From contig NZ_JARXYZ010000006.1 in NCBI RefSeq assembly GCF_029894125.1, forward strand, positions 186,001-250,000: DNA of 64,000 nucleotides, read 5' to 3'. The notes below the pieces were generated by a model. The model was not told the origin of the DNA. It did no database searches and saw nothing but the letters and a program-made list of their open reading frames with translations. Positions within the stretch are counted from its first letter, which is position 1; every line of letters begins with the position of its first letter. The stretch comes from Kitasatospora sp. MAA19. Its GTDB lineage: Bacteria > Actinomycetota > Actinomycetes > Streptomycetales > Streptomycetaceae. Shown here piece by piece: positions 49,268 to 57,772 of this stretch. Both the position numbers and the translations under genes were made by a program.

Positions 49268-50758
49268 ATGAGCAGTTCAGGCCTGTCCCGCCGCGCACTG
49301 ATCGCCGGCGCCGGCGCCGCCGTCGTCGGCTGGAACACCACCGCCCGCGCCTGGGCCGCCGAGCCGGGCGAGAACGTGGAGCACCTGCCCGCCCTGGACG
49401 GCACGGTGACCCTGCAGGGCGCCGGCCTGGAGCGGTTCTCCTCCGACTTCGGACACCTCGTCACCGCCGCGCCCCGCGCGGTGCTGCGCCCGGCCTCGGT
49501 GCGCGACGTGCAGAAGGTGGTGGCCTTCGCCCAGCGCCTCCGCATCCCGGTGGCCGTCAACGGGCAGAGCGGCGACCAGACGGTGGTCGGCGCGGACGCG
49601 CTGGAGTCGCACTCCAGCTACGGCCAGGCCAACCCCCGCGGCGGGATCGCGATCGACGCCCGTGGCCTGTCGCGGATCGTCTCCGTGGAGCCGGGACGGG
49701 CCGTGGTCGAGGCCGGCGCCACCTGGGCGCAGCTGACGGACGCGGCGCTGGCGCAGGGCTGGGCGCCGCCGTGCCTGACGGACTACCTGCACCTGTCGGT
49801 GGGCGGGACGCTGAGCGTGGGCGGGATCGGCGGGGCGGTGCAGCGCCACGGCCTGCAGGCGGACACCGTGCAGGAGCTCCAGGTGGTCACCGGTACCGGC
49901 GAGCTGGTGACGGCCTCGCCGGAGCGCAACCGGGAGCTGTTCGAGGCGGTGCTGGCCGGCGGCGGGCAGGTGGGGATCATCGTGCGGGCCACGCTCGCGC
50001 TGGTGCCGGCGCGCGAGCGCGCCACCGTGTTCACGCTGGCCTACGACGATCTGGACGTCTACCGCGCGGACCAGGAGAAGGTGATGGCCGAGGGCCGCTT
50101 CGACCTCCAGGTGGGCAACGTGGTGCGCAGCGCGGACGGTTCGCGGTGGCGCTACACGGCGGAGCTGGTGGCCTTCGGGGACGCCGGGCGTGCGGTGGAC
50201 CGGGAGCGGCTGCTGGCGGGACTGCGCCCGGTGGCGGGTGAGACGTCGGTGGTGGAGCAGGGCTGGCGCGAGTACGCGTTCCGGGTGGACGCGTTCGCGG
50301 GGTACCTGCGGGCGGCCGGGTTCTGGGGGCTGCCGAAGCCGTGGCTGAGCCTGTTCCTGCCGGCCTCGACGGTGGGGGTGTTCATGCGGGAGGCGACGGA
50401 GGTGCTGACCGCGGCGGACCTGGGGGCGGGGCTGCTGCTGTTCTACCCGTACGCGCGGGCGCGGGTGAAGGCGCCGCTGGCGGTGCTGCCGCAGGAGCCG
50501 GTGGGCTGGCACTTCGACCTGCTGGCGTTCCCGGGGCCGGGGGCGGACACGGCGGCGATGCTGGAGCGCAACCGGCGCCTGTACGAGCGGGCGGTGGAGC
50601 TGGGCGGCAAGCGCTACCTGATCGGGGCGGTGCCGGGGATGACGGGCGCGGACTGGCGGCGTCACTACGGCGGCCTGTGGGAGCGGGTGGAGCGGGCCAA
50701 GCGGCGGTGGGACCCGGCGGGGATCCTGGCGCCGGGCCAGGGCATCCACGCCGCCTGA
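49268..50758 (+). CDS. Secreted FAD-binding oxidoreductase, cytokinin-dehydrogenase-like
   Basis: 496 aa. A twin-arginine signal is present: SSSGLSRRALIAGAGAAVVG, with cleavage after TARAWA near 33. The FAD_binding_4 (PCMH) domain spans LRPASVRDVQKVVAFAQRLR, GIAIDARGLSRIVSV and LHLSVGGTLSVGGIGGAVQR. The C-terminal substrate cap resembles cytokinin-dehydrogenase-type domains, ending in RRWDPAGILAPGQGI. It is an exported flavin oxidase or dehydrogenase of unknown substrate. No His for covalent FAD is obvious at the usual place. Confidence 0.88.
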   Translation: MSSSGLSRRALIAGAGAAVVGWNTTARAWAAEPGENVEHLPALDGTVTLQGAGLERFSSDFGHLVTAAPRAVLRPASVRDVQKVVAFAQRLRIPVAVNGQSGDQTVVGADALESHSSYGQANPRGGIAIDARGLSRIVSVEPGRAVVEAGATWAQLTDAALAQGWAPPCLTDYLHLSVGGTLSVGGIGGAVQRHGLQADTVQELQVVTGTGELVTASPERNRELFEAVLAGGGQVGIIVRATLALVPARERATVFTLAYDDLDVYRADQEKVMAEGRFDLQVGNVVRSADGSRWRYTAELVAFGDAGRAVDRERLLAGLRPVAGETSVVEQGWREYAFRVDAFAGYLRAAGFWGLPKPWLSLFLPASTVGVFMREATEVLTAADLGAGLLLFYPYARARVKAPLAVLPQEPVGWHFDLLAFPGPGADTAAMLERNRRLYERAVELGGKRYLIGAVPGMTGADWRRHYGGLWERVERAKRRWDPAGILAPGQGIHAA

Positions 50759-50780
50759 CACCCCCTCGGGCCACCCGCAC

Positions 50781-50797
50781 CCTCGGGCGGCCCGAGG
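50781..50797. terminator. Short hairpin between convergent oxidase genes
   Basis: CCTCGGG-CGG-CCCGAGG at 50781-50797, followed by two copies of GGCGGGCGGGGTCAGG. It lies between the FAD oxidase and multicopper oxidase stops. Confidence 0.55.
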
Positions 50798-50830
50798 CCT
50801 GGCGGGCGGGGTCAGGCGTGGCGGGCGGGG

Positions 50831-52327
50831 TCAGGTGATCTCCATCTGCGCCATCATGCCCATCGCGGAGTGGTCCAGCAGGTGGCAGTGGTAGGGGTAG
50901 CGGCCGCGGTAGGCGTCGAAGACGGCCTGCAGGCGCACGCTCTCCCCCGGCAGCAGGCGCACCGTGTCCTTGAGCCCGGACTCCGCCGGGGAGGGGGCGG
51001 CGCCGTTGCGCGCCAGGACCCGGAACTGCACCAGGTGCAGGTGGAAGTTGTGCGGCACGTCCTTGTTGGCGTTGACGACCGTCCAGATCTCCGAGGTGCC
51101 GAAGGCCACCTGGGCGTCCACCCGGGCCGGGTCGTAGACCTTGCCGTCGATCAGGCCCAGGGGGGCGGCGCCGGGGCTTTCCTGGTACTCCAGGACCACG
51201 GTGCGCTCGCGCACGGCCGCGGCCACGGGGGGCAGGGTGCGCAGCCGGGCGGGCACCGAGCTGGGGTCGTGGGCGGGGCGGGTGACGTCGAAGCGCAGGA
51301 CCTGGCCGACGTGTTCGGCGGGGCCGGGGGGCATGGAGTTGGTCAGGGCGACGCTGGTGCCCACCGGGTAGCGGGAGAAGTCGACGACGACGTCGGCGCG
51401 TTCCCCGGGGGACAGGTCGACGGTGTCGGTGACGTGGGGGCGTTCCAGCAGGCCGCCGTCGGAGCCGATCTGGGTGAGGGGGCCGCCGTCGGCCAGGCGC
51501 AGGGAGAAGAAGCGCAGGTTGGAGGAGTTGAGCAGGCGCAGCCGGTACTTGCGGGCGGCGACGTCGACCTTGGGCCAGGGGCGGCCGTTGGCGAGGATGG
51601 TGGTGCGGTTGAAGGGGTCGTCCATCCGGTAGACGAGGTTGGCGTCCTGGTCGAAGCGGGCGTCGCGCAGGGCGATGGGCAGGTCGTACTGGCCGGCGGG
51701 CAGCGGCAGGGCGGCTTCGGTGGCGTCGGTGATCAGGTAGGTGCCGGCCAGGCCGCGGTAGACGTGCTCGGACTCCAGGTGGTGGGCGTGGTCGTGGAAC
51801 CACAGGCTCGCGTGGGCCTGGTCGTTGGGGTAGGTGTAGGTGCGGGTGCGGCCGGCGGCGATCAGGTTCATCGGGCCGCCGTCGCTGTCGGCGGGGACGC
51901 GGGCGCCGTGCAGGTGGACCGAGACGGGGTCGTCCAGGAGGTTGGTCTGGCGCACCCGGACGGGGCGCCCGGAGCGGGCGCGGATGACGGGGCCGGGGAA
52001 GGACCCGTTGTAGGTGAGGACGTCGGTGCGGTGGCCGGGCAGGATCCGTGCGGAGGCGCGGAGCATGGTGATGGCGTAGGTGTCGGCGCCGCCGTCGGTG
52101 GACACCGGGGCGAGCACCGGGGGGACGGGCATGGCGGTGGTGAACTTCGGTGCCAGCGCGGGCCCGGCGTCGGGCCCGGGGTCGGCGGCGGCGGGGTCCG
52201 GGCTTCCGTGGTCGTGCCCCTCGGCCGCGGCGGCGGCGGGGGCGGCCGGGCGCAGGGTGGTGCGCATGAGCAGGACCCCTCCCCCGGTCGCCAGGGCGGC
52301 GCCGATCATCCTGCGTCTGGTCACCAT
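50831..52327 (-). CDS. Multicopper oxidase, secreted
   Basis: 498 aa. A twin-arginine-like signal (MVTRRRMIGAALATGGGVLL) precedes a His/Asp-rich linker. Copper motifs in order: VSVHLHGARVP, WFHDHAHHLESEH, DVPHNFHLHLVQF near the C terminus, and YPYHCHLLDHSAMGMM with the HCH-x-M type 1 site. These supply all ligands for the type 1 and trinuclear centres. It resembles CotA/bilirubin-oxidase/phenoxazinone-synthase-like enzymes that oxidise phenols or aminophenols with oxygen. It diverges from the PLP decarboxylase operon. Confidence 0.93.
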   Translation of the reverse strand: MVTRRRMIGAALATGGGVLLMRTTLRPAAPAAAAAEGHDHGSPDPAAADPGPDAGPALAPKFTTAMPVPPVLAPVSTDGGADTYAITMLRASARILPGHRTDVLTYNGSFPGPVIRARSGRPVRVRQTNLLDDPVSVHLHGARVPADSDGGPMNLIAAGRTRTYTYPNDQAHASLWFHDHAHHLESEHVYRGLAGTYLITDATEAALPLPAGQYDLPIALRDARFDQDANLVYRMDDPFNRTTILANGRPWPKVDVAARKYRLRLLNSSNLRFFSLRLADGGPLTQIGSDGGLLERPHVTDTVDLSPGERADVVVDFSRYPVGTSVALTNSMPPGPAEHVGQVLRFDVTRPAHDPSSVPARLRTLPPVAAAVRERTVVLEYQESPGAAPLGLIDGKVYDPARVDAQVAFGTSEIWTVVNANKDVPHNFHLHLVQFRVLARNGAAPSPAESGLKDTVRLLPGESVRLQAVFDAYRGRYPYHCHLLDHSAMGMMAQMEIT

Positions 52328-52586
52328 CGCACGTCCTCCTGCTGCCGGCCCGGTGGGTGGGCGCCCCGGCGGGTGGTGCGGGGGCGGGTTCCGGGGGTGA
52401 TTGCAGCAGCGGGTCCTTGCGCCCGGTTGGGGTCCGGCTGAGGCCTACCGGCCGGTAGGGCGGGGTGCCCGGGCGGGTCCGTGGCGGGCCGCGGGGTGAG
52501 CTGCGGGTGTTGCGGCCCGCTTGCGGGCGCCGGTCACCGTGGCTCGGGAAGCACTGGAGGATCCCTCGAAGGGAAAGGGCCACAGC

Positions 52587-53969
52587 GTGGACCTGCGGTA
52601 CTGGCTGCCGAGGGCGGCCGAGGTGGCCGAGCGGTGGGGCGAGCGGTTCGGGCCCTTTCGCCCGCACCCCTCGCACCAGGTGGACGACGCGGACTTCGCC
52701 GTCGCGTTCGAGCGCTTCGCCAAGCGCCTGGAGCACAACTACCCGTTCTTCCATCCCCGTTACGCCGGGCAGATGGTCAAGCCCCCGCACCCGGCCGCCG
52801 TCGTGGGCTACCTGACGGCGATGCGGTTCAACCCCAACAACCACGCCTACGAGGGCGGGCCGGCCACCAACGACATGGAACGCGAGTGCGTGGCCGCACT
52901 GGCCGCCGTGTTCGGCCTGCCCCGGCACGTGGGCCACCTCACCAGCAGCGGCACCATCGCCAACCTGGAGGCGCTGTACGTGGCCCGCCAGAGCCACCCC
53001 GGGCGCGGCGTGGCCTACAGCGCGCAGGCCCACTACACGCACAGCCGGATGTGCCACGTGCTGGGCCTGCAGGGCCACGCGGTGCCCGCCGACACGGCGG
53101 GGCGCATGGACGTGGGCGCGCTGGAGGAACTGCTGGCCACGGGGCGCGTCGGCACGGTGGTCGTCACCGCCGGCACCACCGGGCTCGGCGCCGTCGACCC
53201 GGTGCACGAGGTGCTGGCGCTGGCCCGCCGCCACGGGGTGCGGGTGCACGTGGACGCCGCCTACGGCGGGTTCTTCGCGCTGCTGGCCGCCGACGACGCC
53301 CAGGCCGACGCGCTGGAGCTGGACCCGGCCCCGTGGCGGGCCATCGCCGGCTGCGACTCCGTCACCGTCGACCCGCACAAGCACGGCCTGCAGCCCTACG
53401 GCTGCGGCGCGGTGCTGTTCGCCGACCCCGCGATCGGCCGCCACTTCGCCCACGACTCCCCCTACACCTACTTCACCGACGCCGAACTGCACCTGGGCGA
53501 GATCAGCCTGGAGTGCTCGCGCGCCGGCGCCTCGGCCGCCGCCCTGTGGCTGACCCTGCAGCTGCTGCCGCTCACCGCGCAGGGCCTGGGCGCCGTCCTG
53601 GCCGGCGGGCGGCGCGCGGCGCTGGCCTGGTCCCGGCTCGTCGACGACAGCCCGCAGCTGACCCTGCACCAGCGCCCGCAGCTGGACATCGTCACCTACT
53701 TCCCCACCCCCGAGGGCCCGCTGTCGATGTCCGCCGTCGACGCCGCCAGCGAGCGCGTGCTGCGCCAGGGCATGGCCGACGAGCACGACCCGGTCTACCT
53801 GAGCCTGCTGCGCGTGGACGCCGCCGACTTCACCCGCCGCCACCCGGGCGCGGGCGCCGACGCCGACGGGGCCCGGGTGCTGCGCAGCGTCCTGATGAAG
53901 CCCGAGGCCGAGGAGTACCTGCCGCGCCTGCACACGCGGGTGGCCACGCTCGCCGCCGACCGGCCCTGA
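52587..53969 (+). CDS. PLP-dependent group II decarboxylase
   Basis: 460 aa from GTG 52587 (GGGAAAGGG upstream). PLP-binding features: HLTSSGTIANLEAL near 117-130, HVDAAYGGFF at 221-230 with the Asp that pairs with pyridine N, and the Schiff-base Lys265 in DPHKHGLQPYGCG. It belongs with aromatic-amino-acid/glutamate decarboxylases. FNPNNHAYEGGPATNDMERE is typical of the glutamate-decarboxylase-like subset. It would produce an amine from an amino acid. It heads an operon with an N-acetyltransferase and a DUF6875 protein, suggesting that the amine is acylated next. Confidence 0.92.
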   Translation: MDLRYWLPRAAEVAERWGERFGPFRPHPSHQVDDADFAVAFERFAKRLEHNYPFFHPRYAGQMVKPPHPAAVVGYLTAMRFNPNNHAYEGGPATNDMERECVAALAAVFGLPRHVGHLTSSGTIANLEALYVARQSHPGRGVAYSAQAHYTHSRMCHVLGLQGHAVPADTAGRMDVGALEELLATGRVGTVVVTAGTTGLGAVDPVHEVLALARRHGVRVHVDAAYGGFFALLAADDAQADALELDPAPWRAIAGCDSVTVDPHKHGLQPYGCGAVLFADPAIGRHFAHDSPYTYFTDAELHLGEISLECSRAGASAAALWLTLQLLPLTAQGLGAVLAGGRRAALAWSRLVDDSPQLTLHQRPQLDIVTYFPTPEGPLSMSAVDAASERVLRQGMADEHDPVYLSLLRVDAADFTRRHPGAGADADGARVLRSVLMKPEAEEYLPRLHTRVATLAADRP

Positions 53970-54100
53970 ACCACCCGTACTGCCGTACTGCTGCACCGCC
54001 GCACCGCCGCACCGCTGCCCCGCCGTGTCCCGCGCCCTGTTCCGGTTCCGCCGCTGCCGCCCCTGCCGCCGTGCCCCTTGTCTGCCGAGGAGTGTGTCCG

Positions 54101-54751
54101 TTGACCACCGCCACCGCCCTGCCGGGCGCCGCCCTCGCGGCCCCCGCGGTCCGCCCCGCCCGACCCGGGGAGGCCCCCGCCCTCGCCCGGGTCCTCGCCG
54201 CCGCCTTCCAGGACGACCCGCTCACCCGCTGGGCCTTCCCCGACGACGCCTACCGCGCCGCCGTCCTGCCCGCCTTCTTCCGCGTCCACGTCGACCAGTG
54301 CCTGGCCCACCGGGGCGTGCTGACCACCGAGGACGCCGACGCCGCGCTGCTGTTCCTGCCCCCGGGCGTGTGGGAGGACCCCGGCCTGCACGACGACGGC
54401 GCCGCCCGCGCCCTGGACGAGGCCGTCGACGCCGCCGCCCACCCCGACAGCGCCCGCCGCCTGGCCGCCATCACCCGCCTGCAGGCCCGCCGCCACCCGC
54501 GCCACCGCCCGCACTACTACGCGGCGTTCATCGGCGCCCGCCCCGACGCCCACCGCGCCGGCACCGGCACCGCCCTCCTGCGGGCCTTCCTGGCCGCCGT
54601 CGACGCCGACGGCCAGGCCGCCTACGCCGAGACCAGTTCCCCGGGCGGCGCCCGCCTGCTCGCCGCCGCCGGCTTCACCCGCTTCGGCGACGCCCTCGCC
54701 CTGCCCGCCGGCGGCCCCATCCTGACACCCGTGTGGCGGGGTGCCCGGTGA
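54101..54751 (+). CDS. GNAT family N-acetyltransferase
   Basis: 216 aa. VRPARPGEAPALARVLAAAF opens the fold, then DDPLTRWAFPDDAYRA; YYAAFIGARPDAHRAGTGTA contains the pyrophosphate-binding loop (RxxGxGxA, here HRAGTGTALL). AYAETSSPGGARLLAAAGFT closes it. TTG 54101 follows GAGGAG at about eight bases. Its stop overlaps the next GTG. It may acetylate the amine produced by the upstream decarboxylase. Confidence 0.88.
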   Translation: MTTATALPGAALAAPAVRPARPGEAPALARVLAAAFQDDPLTRWAFPDDAYRAAVLPAFFRVHVDQCLAHRGVLTTEDADAALLFLPPGVWEDPGLHDDGAARALDEAVDAAAHPDSARRLAAITRLQARRHPRHRPHYYAAFIGARPDAHRAGTGTALLRAFLAAVDADGQAAYAETSSPGGARLLAAAGFTRFGDALALPAGGPILTPVWRGAR

Positions 54752-55419
54752 GCGCGCACACCGTCGACGCCGCCCTGCGGGTCTACTCCGCCGACCAGAT
54801 CGACGCCGGAGCGGCCGCCCACCACGCCGAGGCCGCCGAGGTCCTCGCCTGGAGCCGGCGCTTCCTCACCACCGCCCACCCCGACCTGGGGCGCAGCGGC
54901 CCCGTCTGCCCCTACACCCAGCCCTCGCTGCGCCGCGGCCTGTTCCACATCGCGGTCGCCGAGCCCGGCGCGGACGGTGATCTGCCCGCGCTGGTGGGCG
55001 AGTTGCGTGCCTGGTACGAGCGGCTGCTGGCGGGGCTGGTGGAGGAGTCGGACCGGGAGCTGCTGACCGTGCTGCTGGTGCTGCCCGGCCTCGACCGGAC
55101 GGACTCCACCGTGCTGGACGAGGCGCAGCGCAAGGCCAAGGACGAGTTCGTCGAACAGGGCCTGATGATCGGCCAGTTCCACCCCGCCTGCGAGGAGCCG
55201 GGCCTGTGGAACCGCTCCTTCCGGCCGCTGCGCGCGCCGGTGCCGCTGCTGGCGGTGCGCAAGCTGCTGGTCTTCGACCTGCCCTTCCTCGTCGACGACG
55301 AGGACCATCTGGCCCACTACCTGGCCCGCTTCGCCCCCGAGGTCCCGGCCCGCATCCGCGACCAGCTGGTCTGCGGCATGACGGAGCACCGCAGGGCGGT
55401 GCGCCTGAGCGCCGCCTGA
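54748..55419 (+). CDS. DUF6875 domain-containing protein
   Basis: 223 aa, overlapping the acetyltransferase by four bases (GTGA). Conserved features: LGRSGPVCPYTQPSLRRGLF, EQGLMIGQFHPACEEPGLWN, FRPLRAPVPLLAVRKLLVFD and FLVDDEDHLAHYLARFAPE. The CPY and FHP...LWN motifs recall the YqcI/YcgG-like group. The biochemical role is unknown. Tight coupling in a decarboxylase-acetyltransferase operon suggests an enzyme in a small amine-derived natural-product path. Confidence 0.78.
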   Translation: MSAHTVDAALRVYSADQIDAGAAAHHAEAAEVLAWSRRFLTTAHPDLGRSGPVCPYTQPSLRRGLFHIAVAEPGADGDLPALVGELRAWYERLLAGLVEESDRELLTVLLVLPGLDRTDSTVLDEAQRKAKDEFVEQGLMIGQFHPACEEPGLWNRSFRPLRAPVPLLAVRKLLVFDLPFLVDDEDHLAHYLARFAPEVPARIRDQLVCGMTEHRRAVRLSAA

Positions 55420-55432
55420 CCCGCGGCCCCCT

Positions 55433-55485
55433 GCGCGCGGAGGAGTCCCCCACCGGGCCGGCCGGTCAAGGCCTCCTCCGCGCGC
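55433..55485 (+). terminator. Terminator of the decarboxylase operon
   Basis: A perfect 13-bp stem, GCGCGCGGAGGAG at 55433-55445 with 55473-55485, and a GC-rich loop of 27 bases. It is followed by CCCCTTTTC and a T-rich tandem repeat, which may provide U-tracts. Confidence 0.8.
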
Positions 55486-55490
55486 GCCCC

Positions 55491-55546
55491 TTTTCATCCT
55501 CCGCTTTTCGTCCTCCGCTTTTCGTCCTCCGCTTTTCGTCCTCCCC
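55491..55546 (+). repeat. 14-bp tandem repeat, four copies
   Basis: Unit TTTTCGTCCTCCGC at 55491, 55505, 55519 and 55533; the first has A for G and the last ends CC. It follows directly after the operon terminator. Confidence 0.92.
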
Positions 55547-55687
55547 GCGATCCGGGTCCTGGTGGTCAACTGTCCCCTGCCCGCCGCGCCACGCGGAGCC
55601 GGGTGGGCAGGCCTGCGTCGCTCGCGCCACCACCGCCCGATCCTCGACCGCACGCCCGCCGGGACGTCTCGTGGGCGTCCCGGGCGG

Positions 55688-56113
55688 TCAGGCGCGGACT
55701 CTCCTGTGTGTGAGGAGGAGACATCCGGTGGCGAGGGCGGCGACGGCTTCGGCGACGGCGGCTGTTTGCTTGTCGGTGTACCAGACCGGTTCGTACATGT
55801 TGGGCAGCGGTCCGAGCGACCCGACGTCGACGTAGCGGTACAGCAGCAGTGCGGCGAGACCGCCGGCTGCCACGAGGAAGGCGAACGCGAGGGCCGGCCG
55901 ATGGGGCCGAATCAGGAGCAGGAGCGCCGCAAGAGCCGCAAGAGCGGCTTCGATCCTGAACAGATCCCCCTGGCTCACGGACTTCACCACCGCGTCATAG
56001 CCCTCGGCAAGGTCGGCGTGGACGTAGGCGTCGACGGCGAGCGCTGCGGCCGCACACCATCTGAGCAGGGTATCGCCGTACGATCTGGCGATGTTCGGCC
56101 GACGGAACGGCAT
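55688..56113 (-). CDS. Integral membrane protein, 141 aa
   Basis: Four hydrophobic segments: LRWCAAAALAVDAYVHADLA, FRIEAALAALAALLLLIRP, ALAFAFLVAAGGLAALLLY and AAVAEAVAALATGCLLL. Between the third and fourth is VDVGSLGPLPNMYEPVWYTD. It is an unnamed actinomycete membrane family. ATG 56113 (or 56116) with GAGGTGG. It diverges from the cupredoxin gene about 285 bp away. Confidence 0.75.
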   Translation of the reverse strand: MPFRRPNIARSYGDTLLRWCAAAALAVDAYVHADLAEGYDAVVKSVSQGDLFRIEAALAALAALLLLIRPHRPALAFAFLVAAGGLAALLLYRYVDVGSLGPLPNMYEPVWYTDKQTAAVAEAVAALATGCLLLTHRRVRA

Positions 56114-56398
56114 CATGTCCACCTCGCACCAGCCGGAGCAGGGGCCTCGCCTCACGTACAAGTGTGCGCCCGTAGGTGCCGGCGGGAACGGCTTGCGCCC
56201 GATCAGTCGCGCGGTCCGACCGTTTTCCCGACGGCTTGCGGCGGTCGGCGAGTCCCACGAACGAACCGGCGAGCCTGCTGACGTGCACGTCACGGACGGT
56301 CCTGAGCAGTCAACCTGCCGAGATGCCCCTCCGGCGGCACGGGGGATACGTTGGAAGAAAGGCCCTGCGTAAAGCCGGCACACATTGGGGTGAGTGTC

Positions 56399-56851
56399 AT
56401 GACCGAGAGATCACGCAGGAATACCGAGAGCAACGACCATGTGCGCCGTCGGATCGCGAAGCCCCTGGTGGCTTCCGCCGTCGCGGCGGGACTCGGCGTG
56501 CTCGGCGCCTGGAGCCCGGCGGCCGCACAAGCGCACGGCGCCGCCGTGTCCGCGGTGTCGCAGACGGTCCTGGCGGCCGCGCCCAAGGCCCCGGCCGCCG
56601 GAGCACAGCAAGTCACCATGATGAACTTGGCGTTCTCGCCCAGCACACTGACGGTCAGCAAGGGCACCACTGTCACCTGGACCAACAACGACGCCGCGCC
56701 GCACACGGTGACCAGCAGCGGCTCCGGCCCGCTCAACTCCGGGACGCTGAACCAAGGCGCTTCGTACAGCTACACCTTCACCACGCCCGGGACATACGCC
56801 TACGTCTGCTCGATCCACCCCTTCATGCAGGGCACGGTCGTGGTGCAGTAG
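56399..56851 (+). CDS. Secreted cupredoxin (plastocyanin-like)
   Basis: 150 aa. An N-terminal export signal (VRRRIAKPLVASAVAAGLGV then ending AAAQAHG) precedes an Ala-rich linker and the cupredoxin domain from about residue 78. Type 1 copper ligands: His in NDAAPHTVTSS, then Cys, His and Met in AYVCSIHPFMQGTVVVQ. ATG 56399 follows GGGGTGAG. It is a small extracellular electron carrier or copper-binding protein; its redox partner is not evident, though the multicopper oxidase at 50831 is in the same window. Confidence 0.9.
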   Translation: MTERSRRNTESNDHVRRRIAKPLVASAVAAGLGVLGAWSPAAAQAHGAAVSAVSQTVLAAAPKAPAAGAQQVTMMNLAFSPSTLTVSKGTTVTWTNNDAAPHTVTSSGSGPLNSGTLNQGASYSYTFTTPGTYAYVCSIHPFMQGTVVVQ

Positions 56852-57021
56852 ACCGTGGCGAAGCAGGCCAGCCGATCGGTGCGCGGCCGCGGCCCTGAAC
56901 CCGGGCACCCTTCGAGCGGTGATCGCGGCGGACGCGCCGAGGGTGTCCCGTCCCGAGCCCGGCGTCACGGTCGCCTCGCTGCCCCGGGCGCGTCACGGAG
57001 CCGGCCACACCCTGGCCTTCG

Positions 57022-57180
57022 ATGACCAGGTGGCCCGGCCCACCCCCCACTGCCCGAAGACCCACCTGGCGCAAGAGTTCGTACAGCGGCGGGCAAAACG
57101 GCTGCCTGGAGGTCGCTGACGGCTGCACCGATGTGCAGCCCGTCCGCGACTCCAAGGACCCCTCCGGCCCCGTCCTCCTC
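57022..57180 (+). pseudogene. DUF397 protein, 3' part missing
   Basis: RRPTWRKSSYSGGQNGCLEV, ADGCTDVQPVRDSKDPSG and PVLLF are intact DUF397; the expected AWxxFVxxVRxGEF ending is absent and the frame continues in unrelated sequence to 57357. The break falls at about 57180. It complements, but does not exactly match, the 3' fragment at 23022. Confidence 0.8.
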
Positions 57181-57298
57181 TTCCAACCCAGCATGGCTGC
57201 GGGGCTGGTCGGGACAGCCGTGGACGTGCCTCGGTGGAGCCCTGCCGCCACCACCGAGGTGTCAGCCTCGGGCGGCCAGGTGGGCCGCCCGGTGGCGT

Positions 57299-57490
57299 TC
57301 AGCTGTCCGCCAGGGCCGCGCCCGGCGGCGTGTGCTCGTAGCGGACGGACCGGCTGACACGGGTGCGGGTGACCAAGTCGGCATCGCGCAGCACCGCCAG
57401 ACGGCTGCCGACGGTGCCCCGACTCAGGCCGAGCTGGTCGACCAGCTGCGTCGTCATCGCAGGCACGTCCAGCGCGCGCAGCACGTCCGC
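57299..57490 (-). pseudogene. ArsR-like HTH regulator, 5' part missing
   Basis: The last 63 codons: ADVLRALDVPAMTTQLVDQL, GLSRGTVGSRLAVLRDADLV, TRTRVSRSVRYEHTPPG and AALADS. This is the recognition helix and wing of an ArsR-type regulator, with no start. At about 57490 it abuts a plus-strand membrane-protein tail. Confidence 0.75.
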
Positions 57491-57509
57491 ACGGCGCGGT
57501 ACTCGGTGC

Positions 57510-57618
57510 CGGCCCGTCCCCGCCGCGCCGGGGGCTGGCCGGGCTGCTCGCCGGGATCGTCCCGGCGCTGGCGGTGGCCGCCCTCGCCTTGGACGCGATA
57601 CGCCACGCCGCGCGGTGA
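57510..57618 (+). pseudogene. C-terminal fragment of a membrane protein
   Basis: RRGLAGLLAGIVPALAVAAL then ALDAIRHAAR and TGA: the end of a transporter-like membrane protein with its last helix and basic tail. No upstream portion survives. Confidence 0.5.
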
Positions 57619-57772
57619 CACGCCACTTGGTGAGTCGGGCGGAGGAGGAGCGGTTCCCCCGCAGGGGGGAGCCGGTCCCTCCCCGCGGCGGAGGCCGCGA
57701 CCGGGGGTGAGCTGGGAGGTTGGAGGCAGTCGGGAAACAGCCCGACTCCCTTCTCCCCACTGAGGATTGACC

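Noticed and set aside
50382..53996. A minus-strand open frame of about 1200 codons across the oxidase and decarboxylase genes
   Set aside because: Arg/Pro/His-rich translation without domains, antisense to well-supported genes; long antisense frames are expected at this GC content.
55491..55546. 14-bp T-rich repeats as CRISPR or replication iterons
   Set aside because: Units are directly adjacent, too short for CRISPR, and no replication gene is nearby.
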